64,000 nucleotides of DNA from Stutzerimonas kunmingensis (lineage in GTDB: Bacteria > Pseudomonadota > Gammaproteobacteria > Pseudomonadales > Pseudomonadaceae), in NCBI RefSeq assembly GCF_014764705.1, contig NZ_JACXXG010000008.1:62001-126000 (forward strand), given 5' to 3'. Both the position numbers and the translations under genes were made by a program. The number at the start of each line of letters is the position of its first letter. The first letter of the stretch is position 1. The notes under the pieces are model-generated. The model had not been told where the DNA came from. It ran no database searches and saw nothing but the letters and a program-made list of their open reading frames with translations. This document shows positions 57,324-64,000 of this stretch, in pieces.

Positions 57324-58520
57324 CTAGCCACCCACGGCAAATGCCTGCGGCGGCTGCACAGCCTCCGGTTCCATAGCGCAGAGGCGATTACGCCCGCTCG
57401 CCTTGGCGTAGTACATGCGCTTATCCGCCAGCTCCAGCAGATCCCGGTAGTCCGCCACCTGATCGCAACGGCGCTCGGCCAACCCGATACTCGCCGTCAG
57501 CGGCGCACCGTCCGGCCGCACGCCGAGGCCCTGGCCAACGATGCGCTCGAGCGCCATGTGCGCCTGCTGCATGTCGGTCTCCGGCATGATCAGCAGGAAC
57601 TCTTCGCCGCCCCAGCGCAGCAGGCTGTCGGAGCCTCGCAGCGTCGCAACCAGACGCCTGGCCGCCTCGCGCAGGACCTGATCGCCGGATTCGTGGCCAT
57701 GGTTGTCGTTGATCGACTTGAAGTGGTCAAGGTCGATGAATGCCAGCGCCAGCGGACCATCCTTGCGCTGTGCGCTGTCCCACTGCAGCCGAAGGATCTC
57801 CTCGCCGCTGCCGCGAGAGAAGACCCCGGTGAGCGGGTCCCGGATGGCCTGGCGCACCAGCGCGAACATGAACGCCAGCTGGCTCATGCTGGCCAGGCTG
57901 GCGACGCCGGCGATCAGGATCAGCAGCCAGAAGGCACCGGCGAACGACGGCCAGTTCAGCGTCGCCCAGCTGAGATAGCCAGCCAGCGCCTGGGCCAGCA
58001 GCAACAGGCTGGAGAGCACCAGATTCTCCACCAGGGTCAGCGGGAAAATGGTCAGCCCGGCCATCAGCACGAATGGCAGAAAGGCATAGCCGGCGCCGAC
58101 CACCGCGGAGAACTGCGCCAGTTGATAGCTGCCGAGCAAGGTGTGCGAGGCGATGTAGAAGATCGTCGGAATGGCGAACAGGATCGCGATCGCCCGATAG
58201 GCATCGAGCAGATTGCCGCTCGGACGGTAGAACAGCAGCAGGCAGGTGAACGCCAGGCACGCCATCATCCGAAAACCGGCCAGCGCTGCCCACAGCTTGG
58301 GCTCGAACACCATCAGATCGATCAAACTCCACAGCGGGGTGAGCACTGCGAACAGAAAGGCGAACAGGCGAACGCGGTTGACAATCAAGGTCGCGCGGCG
58401 CTGGCAGAGCAGCAGTGGATGGCGTCGCGGGCTCAGCAGATGGCGAAGCTCGCTGGGCTTGAGTTCGCTGGGCAGCAACGAGCTCAGGCGACTGCGCAGC
58501 AGGTCGAGAATCGATGGCAT
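57324..58520 (-). CDS. Membrane diguanylate cyclase (GGDEF)
   Basis: A 398-residue protein. After a short cytosolic leader, about six hydrophobic helices (residues 45-215) form a membrane sensor of unknown ligand. A GGDEF domain fills 225-380: DPLTGVFSRGSGEEIL, AFIDLDHFKSINDNHGHESGD, and the active loop RWGGEEFLLIMPE, intact GGEEF. No RxxD inhibitory site is seen five residues before GGEEF (SDSLLRW), so product inhibition may be weak. It should make c-di-GMP. Single gene, divergent from estA. Confidence 0.9.
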   Translation of the reverse strand: MPSILDLLRSRLSSLLPSELKPSELRHLLSPRRHPLLLCQRRATLIVNRVRLFAFLFAVLTPLWSLIDLMVFEPKLWAALAGFRMMACLAFTCLLLFYRPSGNLLDAYRAIAILFAIPTIFYIASHTLLGSYQLAQFSAVVGAGYAFLPFVLMAGLTIFPLTLVENLVLSSLLLLAQALAGYLSWATLNWPSFAGAFWLLILIAGVASLASMSQLAFMFALVRQAIRDPLTGVFSRGSGEEILRLQWDSAQRKDGPLALAFIDLDHFKSINDNHGHESGDQVLREAARRLVATLRGSDSLLRWGGEEFLLIMPETDMQQAHMALERIVGQGLGVRPDGAPLTASIGLAERRCDQVADYRDLLELADKRMYYAKASGRNRLCAMEPEAVQPPQAFAVGG

Positions 58521-58859
58521 TTATTATTGTGCTCCCAGGCAGGGAAGGTTCTTTACACAGCGGACGGCTCCGGTTGCCGCTCGCTGCTTTTCAATATCCG
58601 TCTCAACGCATCACCGTTCGGCGGCACATTGGGCGTCCACAGAACGCAAGCGCGGCGAATGGTATCAGTTGGCCATCAAAAACCCTTGAGCCAGGACAAT
58701 GAAATCGAAGCTGCAAGTAACTCCTAAGAACGATCTACCGTTTGGAAAAATCGCCCTTTCGGGCGCTTATACCCGCTGGCGGCTCCCAATAGCGTGGCCG
58801 GATCGCCCGCGCATGTGCGAGCGATGCATCCAAACAAAAAGAACAATAAGGAGTTACCC
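58521..58859. other. Divergent region, diguanylate cyclase / estA
   Basis: About 340 bases without a gene. A small hairpin CGCCC-TTTC-GGGCG is at 58752-58765. The estA ribosome site AAGGAG is at 58848-58853. No other signal is recognised. Confidence 0.4.
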
Positions 58860-60782
58860 GTGCAGAGCGCCCTCAAACCGCTTGCGGCAGCCGTTCTACT
58901 CACCTGCGCGACAGACGCGGCCATCGCCAATGACGGCCCGTTCAGTCAGTTCGTCGTGTTCGGCGACTCGCTGAGCGATGCTGGCAACTTTCCCGACCTG
59001 CAAAGCCCGACACTCGGGGGCAACCCTACAGGAGGTCTGCGCTTCACCAACCGCACCGGCCCTACCTACGGTGCCGGCGAATATATCGGCGAGGTCGGCA
59101 CGCAACGCCTGGCGAGCATGCTGGGCCTTCAATCGTTACCCTCCACGCCGCTGTTACCGGCAGTCCTCACAGGCAATCCGGACGGCACCAACTATGCCGT
59201 CGGCGGTTACCGCACCGACCAGATTCTCGATTCGATCACCCTCGACTCGACCGTTTCCGCGGGCGGCTCTACCCGGACCCGGCCTGGCTATCTGGTCGAG
59301 AACCCGCGCGTCGACAGCAATGCTCTCTACTACCTGAACGGCGGCGGTAACGACATCTTCCAGCTCGGCACCAACCCGGTCACGATGGCTGACGCCGCCG
59401 GTAATCTGGTGGCTGGCGTCGCTGCACTACAGGCCGCGGGCGCGCGCTACATCATCGTCTCCGATCTGCCGGACGTCGGCATCACGCCACTAGGTGCCAC
59501 CGCTGGTCCGGGCGGAGCTGCCACACTCAACTTTCTAAGCGACCAGTTCAACGCGGCGCTGGCAGAACAGCTGCAAGCCCAGGGTGGCAACTATGTGCTG
59601 GTCAACAACCGGCTATTGCTGGCCGAGGTACGTGCAGACCTGGCCGCCTTCGGCTTCGACCCGAACGTGCCGCAGACAGCCGTGTGCTTCGACCCCTCAT
59701 CCTCGACGGCCCCTTGCTTGCCTGACCCGACCTACAGCATCGGTGGCACCGCACCCGACCCGAATCGTCTAATGTTCAATGATGGCGTGCATCCAACAAC
59801 CGCTGTTCATCAGATCAGTGCCGACTACCTGTACTCGATCATTTCCGCGCCCTGGGAAGTATCCCTGCTACCGGAAATGGGCCACTCGGCACTGCGCGCT
59901 CACCTGCAGCAACTGGACAACGAACTGTCTGCGCGGCGCGGCGACTGGCAGGCGGTCGGCGCCTGGCGCACCTTCGTCCAGGGTGGTTACAACCGGCCTG
60001 AGTACGACGATTACGGTGGCGGTGACGGTAGCGGTCTGAGCCTGTCGCTTGGTGTTACCCAGCGTTTGAGTGAGACGTGGCTGGCCGGCGTCAGCCTGGG
60101 CCTGGCGGAAAACTCGCTGGAACTGGGCAGAAACGACTCCGAGTACGACATGCGCAGCTACCTGGCCACGGCCTTCGCCCGTTACGAGCACCAGCGTCTG
60201 TTCGCCGACTTCAGCCTCAGCGCCGGGTATCTGGACTACCACGACCTCAAGCGTACGTTCGCCCTTGGCATCAGCGAGCGCACGGAAAAGGGTGACACCG
60301 AAGGCACGCTATGGGGCGCGGCGGCGAAGGCTGGCTTCAACCTGATGCAGCCAGGCGATCAACTCCAGTTCGGCCCATTCGTCGGTGCCAGCTATCAGAA
60401 GGTCGAAGTCGACGGTTACAGCGAGCAGGGCGAGCGTTCCACTGCATTGAGCTATGACGATCAGGAACTGGATTCGCTGCGTCTCTCACTCGGCCTGTTC
60501 GGCGACTATGCGCTGAGCGAACGCACGCGGCTATTCGGCGAAGTGGCCCGGGAGGTGGAGCGCGAGGACGAGGATCGGCGTGACCTGCGCATGTCGCTGA
60601 ACAGCGTGTCGGGCAACAGCTTCGAGCTGCCGGGCGCGGTACCGACCGGCGACCAGACGCGCTTCAGCGTGGGCCTGGCGCACCGTCTGACTCCAGGTCT
60701 GGCATTGCGCGCCAACTACCATTACCGGGGCAACGATAACCGCGACCACGGAGTGGGGCTGTCGCTGGCCTGGGACCTGTAA
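58860..60782 (+). CDS. estA: Autotransporter GDSL esterase EstA
   Basis: A 640-residue outer-membrane esterase. The start is GTG 58860 with AAGGAG at 58848-58853; the signal peptide ends near AIA-ND. The SGNH/GDSL passenger has S37 in FVVFGDSLSDAGNFPD, the Gly/Asn oxyanion residues in GGYRTDQI and NGGGNDIFQL, and the Asp-x-x-His pair in LMFNDGVHPTTAVH. From about residue 370 an autotransporter beta-barrel follows, ending in Phe-less SLAWDL. It corresponds to P. aeruginosa EstA (646 aa), involved in rhamnolipid production and motility. Confidence 0.93.
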   Translation: MQSALKPLAAAVLLTCATDAAIANDGPFSQFVVFGDSLSDAGNFPDLQSPTLGGNPTGGLRFTNRTGPTYGAGEYIGEVGTQRLASMLGLQSLPSTPLLPAVLTGNPDGTNYAVGGYRTDQILDSITLDSTVSAGGSTRTRPGYLVENPRVDSNALYYLNGGGNDIFQLGTNPVTMADAAGNLVAGVAALQAAGARYIIVSDLPDVGITPLGATAGPGGAATLNFLSDQFNAALAEQLQAQGGNYVLVNNRLLLAEVRADLAAFGFDPNVPQTAVCFDPSSSTAPCLPDPTYSIGGTAPDPNRLMFNDGVHPTTAVHQISADYLYSIISAPWEVSLLPEMGHSALRAHLQQLDNELSARRGDWQAVGAWRTFVQGGYNRPEYDDYGGGDGSGLSLSLGVTQRLSETWLAGVSLGLAENSLELGRNDSEYDMRSYLATAFARYEHQRLFADFSLSAGYLDYHDLKRTFALGISERTEKGDTEGTLWGAAAKAGFNLMQPGDQLQFGPFVGASYQKVEVDGYSEQGERSTALSYDDQELDSLRLSLGLFGDYALSERTRLFGEVAREVEREDEDRRDLRMSLNSVSGNSFELPGAVPTGDQTRFSVGLAHRLTPGLALRANYHYRGNDNRDHGVGLSLAWDL

Positions 60783-60801
60783 GGCCTGAAGAGCGCGAAA
60801 G

Positions 60802-60829
60802 GCCGCCGTCGCGCAATACGCGCGGCGGC
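60802..60829 (+). terminator. Hairpin after estA
   Basis: GCCGCCGTCGCG / CGCGCGGCGGC around CAATA, one bulged T, 20 bases after the estA stop and close to the convergent gene end. Confidence 0.55.
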
Positions 60830-60839
60830 TGGCGCCCGG

Positions 60840-61745
60840 TCAACGTCCGTGGAGCTGACCTTGCAGATTGGCGATCTGCCCCTGCATGGCATTGATGGTG
60901 CGGGTGACCTGGGCGCGGAAGGAGTCGAACTCGGCGGTATTGATCGCGTTCGGTGCAGGGGCCGGCCGATTGTCCAGCTCACTGCGCAGCACCAGGATGT
61001 CCTGCTCCAGCCTGCTGATCGCCTGACTCTGGTTACCGCTCTGCTTAAGCGCCGCGATGTCCTTGCTCAGGCTGTCGACCCGCCCGGCCAGCTTCGCCTG
61101 TTCGTCCAGCGCCGACTTGAGCGAAGCCTGCTCGCTGCCCAGCGCTTTGACGCTCTCTGCCAGGGTTGCCGTACTGCGCTGCTGGGCCTGCAGATCGGTG
61201 CCGAGCTGTTCGAGGCGCGTGCCCTGCTCGTCCATCCGGCGGTCCTGATTGCCCTGCCTGCCGGTCAGGCTCTGCTGCTCGGTGGCGAAGGCCTGCTGCT
61301 TGCGGTCAAGATCGATGGCCTGTTGCTCCAGCTGCTTGATGCGCAGTTTCACCGCCTCGCTTTCCGTAGTCACATTGGACTCGGTCGCAACGACTTTCCC
61401 GCTGATGTCCTGCAGTCGTCCCGCGGCATCCTCACTGATACGCGCGAAGCTTTCCTGGGTGGCGACCAGCTGCATTTCCAGCATGGCGATCTTCTGATAA
61501 CTCCACCAGCCGAGCGCGCCAAGGCTGAGGAGCAGGGCCAGCACCATGACCCACAGCGGCGCCGTGCTCACCTTGCCAGCAGTGCTTGCAGGGCGACGTT
61601 TCTGGCGGGAGCGCCCGTCATCCACAGGCTCATCGGCGGTTCTGCGGATCGGCTCGAGATCCGGCGCCGGATAGGGCTCCACGCGGTCACGGCCTGCGGT
61701 CAGGCTGGGAATGTTGTCCAGTTCGTCGTGAGCATCGTTGCGCAT
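60840..61745 (-). CDS. Single-span membrane protein with long coiled coil
   Basis: A 301-residue protein: acidic/Arg-rich cytosolic leader (1-60, with DRVEPYPAPDLEPIRR), one transmembrane helix (about 62-84, APLWVMVLALLLSLGALGWW), then a heptad-rich coiled coil (about 90-240: QRSTATLAESVKALGSEQ, LSKDIAALKQSGNQS) and a short tail FDSFRAQVTRTINAMQGQI. The topology suggests a periplasmic or cytosolic tether. Similar Pseudomonas proteins are labelled ATPase without a P-loop; none is seen here. No function assigned. Confidence 0.75.
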   Translation of the reverse strand: MRNDAHDELDNIPSLTAGRDRVEPYPAPDLEPIRRTADEPVDDGRSRQKRRPASTAGKVSTAPLWVMVLALLLSLGALGWWSYQKIAMLEMQLVATQESFARISEDAAGRLQDISGKVVATESNVTTESEAVKLRIKQLEQQAIDLDRKQQAFATEQQSLTGRQGNQDRRMDEQGTRLEQLGTDLQAQQRSTATLAESVKALGSEQASLKSALDEQAKLAGRVDSLSKDIAALKQSGNQSQAISRLEQDILVLRSELDNRPAPAPNAINTAEFDSFRAQVTRTINAMQGQIANLQGQLHGR

Positions 61746-62104
61746 GGGGTACCTTCAATGGCGCGGTGCGAAATACAGCGCGCAGTATAACGATTCAGGG
61801 CGTGCCCATCAGTGACGGCGCGCCGGTGGAGCAGATGCACCGTGGTAGAGCAGTGCGCCGCTTGTGATACGCATCACGGTGCATCGAATGGCGCACTCGG
61901 CAGCCCCGCGAACAGGCACCACAGCGGTGACCATCGCCTACGGGCAGTCTGCAGGCCTCGCCAGCCGGGCGCTTCGCCTGCCAGATGCAAAAACCGCGCA
62001 GCGACGCCGGAAATTGGTACGCCACTTGCTCTGTCTCTCTTGCCAGCGGATAGACACTTCCGACAGGGATGTTGGGCCTTAGGGCAATTCACGAGGAACA
62101 CAGC
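61746..62104. other. Gene-free stretch
   Basis: About 360 bases between divergent genes. Several short frames are open on both strands but none has a ribosome site and family features. No repeat recognised. Confidence 0.4.
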
Positions 62105-62374
62105 ATGGAGCTGAACAAGGCGGTTATCGACTGTATGCGCAACCTGCGACGCAGACTTCGCGATGAGCAGCAACTCGACATCCATCTCGACCAACCGGAT
62201 GCGGTAACGGCAATGCTTGCCGGGTGCATGAATTCCAACGATGAGCTGACCCGCGAACTCGGAAGTCAGCTCGCCGCGTTCAGTGACCGGTTGCCGGCAC
62301 CACCACCTCCAGCCCGCGCAGCCAACAGCGGCGCCACGGTACGCATTTACCGGGGCCAGCGCGTGCTCGCCTGA
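62105..62374 (+). CDS. Small hypothetical protein (89 aa)
   Basis: A soluble protein: an N-terminal helix MELNKAVIDCMRNLRRRLRDEQQLDIHLDQPDAVTAML, a second helix with NDELTRELGSQLAAFSDRL, then a Pro-rich linker (PAPPPPARA) and a short C-terminal strand ATVRIYRGQRVLA. GAGGAACACAGC precedes the ATG. Convergent with argP, 4 bases between. I do not recognise the family. Confidence 0.65.
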   Translation: MELNKAVIDCMRNLRRRLRDEQQLDIHLDQPDAVTAMLAGCMNSNDELTRELGSQLAAFSDRLPAPPPPARAANSGATVRIYRGQRVLA

Positions 62375-62378
62375 GCGC

Positions 62379-63269
62379 TCACTCGACGAGTAACCAGTCG
62401 CTGGTGCAACGCACCAGATGCCGGGTCAGCTCGTCGAGCAATTGCCCGCCATTACGCCAGTGATGCCAATACAAGGGCACGTCGATCGGCGGTCCGGACA
62501 GCACATCGACCAATTCCCCGCGCGCAAGTTCGCCACGCACCTGTAACTCCGGCACCAACCCCCAGCCAAGCCCGCTCTGCAGCAGGCGCACAAAACCCTC
62601 AGACGACGGACAGAGGTGATGGACGAACGCCTCTCCTCCTCCGACTGCCGCCATGTAGCGGTGTTGCAGCTGGTCATCCGGGCCGAACACCACGGCAGGC
62701 ACCCGAGCCAGATCCGCAGCGGCTGCCGGTCGCTGGAAATGCCGACCGACAAAGACCGGACTGGCCAGCGCGCGGTAACGCATCGCCCCAAGAAACTGAC
62801 TGCGCGCGCCTGCCAGCGGTCGTTCCGCCGCGCACACGCAGGCTGCGACCTCGCCAGCGCGCATGCGCTTGAGCCCGACCGCCTGGTCTTCCACCACATG
62901 ATCGAGCAGCACCCGATGCTCGGCGCAGAACGACGCCACCGCGCCGGCCCACCAGGTCGCCAGGCTGTCGGCATTCAGGGCAATACGCAATCGCTCGGGC
63001 AGGCGATTTTCGTCCAGCGCCGGGACCTGCCCTTGCAGGTCCCGCTCGAGCAAGCGCACCTGCTGCACATGGTTGAGCAATCGTTGACCCAGCTCGGTCG
63101 GCCGGGGCGGCGTATCGCGCAGCAGCACCGGCTGGCCGACGCGCGCCTCGAGTAATTTGATCCGCTGGGATATGGCCGATTGCGAAAGCCCCAACGCCTG
63201 CGCGGCTCGTTCGAAACCCGCCTGCTCGACAACCGCCGCAAGCGCCGCGAGTAATTTGTAATCGAACAT
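62379..63269 (-). CDS. argP: LysR-type regulator ArgP (IciA)
   Basis: A 296-residue LysR protein of the ArgP branch, which activates the arginine/lysine exporter gene argO in response to arginine. MFDYKLLAALAAVVEQAGFERAAQALGLSQSAISQRIKLLEARVGQPVL is the typical ArgP start and HTH; the effector domain begins near residue 92 (RLRIALNADSLATWW). ATG 63269 with AGGA upstream is preferred to the longer frame. It is divergent from argO over 90 bases, the arrangement expected for activator and target. Confidence 0.9.
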   Translation of the reverse strand: MFDYKLLAALAAVVEQAGFERAAQALGLSQSAISQRIKLLEARVGQPVLLRDTPPRPTELGQRLLNHVQQVRLLERDLQGQVPALDENRLPERLRIALNADSLATWWAGAVASFCAEHRVLLDHVVEDQAVGLKRMRAGEVAACVCAAERPLAGARSQFLGAMRYRALASPVFVGRHFQRPAAAADLARVPAVVFGPDDQLQHRYMAAVGGGEAFVHHLCPSSEGFVRLLQSGLGWGLVPELQVRGELARGELVDVLSGPPIDVPLYWHHWRNGGQLLDELTRHLVRCTSDWLLVE

Positions 63270-63359
63270 CAGTATTCCTAATGCACCCTGAAGAGAATTT
63301 GTTTCTCTTATAACGCCCCACTGCCCAGACTCGCCAGTAAATCGGACGAGGCGTGCGGC

Positions 63360-63968
63360 ATGAATGCAATCTGGCAAAGCTATATCAACGGCCTTCTGGT
63401 CGCGGCGGGGCTGATCATGGCGATCGGCGCGCAGAATGCGTTCGTGCTCGCGCAAAGCCTGCGCCGGGAGCACCATCTGCCAGTAGCGGCGCTATGCATC
63501 CTCTGTGACGTACTGTTGGTCAGCGTCGGTGTATTCGGACTGGCAGCGGTGCTGGCGGACAACCCGCTACTGCTGGAGATCACGCGCTGGGGCGGCGTCG
63601 CCTTCCTGCTCTGGTACGGCACCCTGGCGCTGCGTCGCGCGTTCAAGCCACAGAGCCTGCGCAGCGCTGATGCGCAGCCGCGACCGCTGCGTGCGGTGCT
63701 GTTGGCCGCGCTGGCGGTGACGTTGCTCAATCCGCACGTCTATCTCGATACAGTGGTACTGATCGGCTCACTCGGCGCACAGCAGCCCGAGCCAGGCGCC
63801 TACACACTGGGCGCTGCCAGTGCATCGACACTGTGGTTCATGACCCTTGCGCTCGGTGGCGCCTGGCTTGCACCCTGGCTGGCCCGCCCGCTGACTTGGC
63901 GTCTGATCGACCTCGGCGTCGCCGCCATGATGTTCGCGATTGCCACACAGCTCGCATTCGCCAGCTGA
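63360..63968 (+). CDS. argO: Arginine/lysine exporter ArgO (LysE family)
   Basis: A 202-residue inner-membrane exporter with about six helices. WQSYINGLLVAAGLIMAIGAQNAFVLAQSLRREHHLPVA and ILCDVLLVSVGVFGLA are close to ArgO/LysE, and TLLNPHVYLDTVVLIGSLGAQ is the conserved C-terminal-half motif. It exports L-arginine, possibly lysine or canavanine, protecting against overload. The start at 63360 lies 90 bases from argP, which probably activates it. Confidence 0.9.
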   Translation: MNAIWQSYINGLLVAAGLIMAIGAQNAFVLAQSLRREHHLPVAALCILCDVLLVSVGVFGLAAVLADNPLLLEITRWGGVAFLLWYGTLALRRAFKPQSLRSADAQPRPLRAVLLAALAVTLLNPHVYLDTVVLIGSLGAQQPEPGAYTLGAASASTLWFMTLALGGAWLAPWLARPLTWRLIDLGVAAMMFAIATQLAFAS

Positions 63969-64000
63969 CGCCCTGGCGCGCGACAACCGGCCGCGCGCCA

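Overview
The window is high-GC gammaproteobacterial DNA. Gene content and protein sequences fit the Pseudomonas stutzeri group (Stutzerimonas): MltF, an EstA-type autotransporter esterase, an hmp-ppyR pair, a PA2169-family protein and the PuuD/PuuE/HiuH purine route. This is recognition by eye, not a database search. I see no insertion sequence, prophage, CRISPR array, rRNA or tRNA. Coding density is high, mostly in short operons.

Layout. 1-15150 is a mixed housekeeping region: the end of an SLC13-type permease, an MFS permease, rlmF, a second MFS permease with a tiny overlapping membrane peptide, a UbiA-family prenyltransferase broken by one in-frame stop, ndpA/yejK, a PPK2 kinase overlapping a DUF4344 zincin, a GST, a GIY-YIG protein, mltF, a P2-type cation ATPase and an SDR. 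15349-39515 is a purine-catabolism island: 8-oxoguanine deaminase, a BMP-type binding protein, a 2-oxoglutarate/Fe(II) oxygenase, xdhABC, guaD, a GntR regulator, an AzgA-type purine permease, a LysE exporter, hiuH, puuE-uraD-alc-allA-puuD, a CPA2 antiporter, a second NCS2 permease, a Tsx-like outer-membrane channel and a RutR-like TetR regulator. 39581-45685 holds a PA2169-family protein, a GAF-EAL protein, an exonuclease III and an HprRS-like two-component system divergent from a GlcG-like protein and a second, exported HIU-hydrolase-like protein. 45691-53426 is the glyoxylate branch: a LysR regulator, gcl, hyi, glxR, ttuD and pyk. 53462-64000 holds a DUF2188 protein, hmp, ppyR, a KGG-repeat stress protein, pncB, a diguanylate cyclase, estA, a coiled-coil membrane protein, a small unknown protein and a divergent argP/argO pair.

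How the genes work together. Guanine and hypoxanthine/xanthine enter through the Tsx-like porin and NCS2 permeases. GuaD and XdhABC take them to urate, PuuD oxidises urate, and HiuH and UraD give allantoin. PuuE, Alc and AllA release urea and glyoxylate. Gcl, Hyi/GlxR, TtuD and Pyk then carry glyoxylate through tartronate semialdehyde and glycerate to pyruvate. A nearly complete purine-to-pyruvate route is therefore encoded within about 38 kb.

The most useful new observations are regulatory. A 10-bp palindrome TTGTRYACAA recurs at five intergenic sites, all in front of purine genes, and probably marks a GntR regulon. A TGACC-N4-GGTCA box like the E. coli RutR site occurs before xdhA and before the purine permease, with a RutR-like gene in the same window. 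An HprR-like box lies between the two-component system and the exported HIU-hydrolase homologue. Other points of interest are a nonsense codon inside the UbiA active-site motif, a metal-binding-protein remnant beside guaD, and a composite hairpin repeat shared by two loci.
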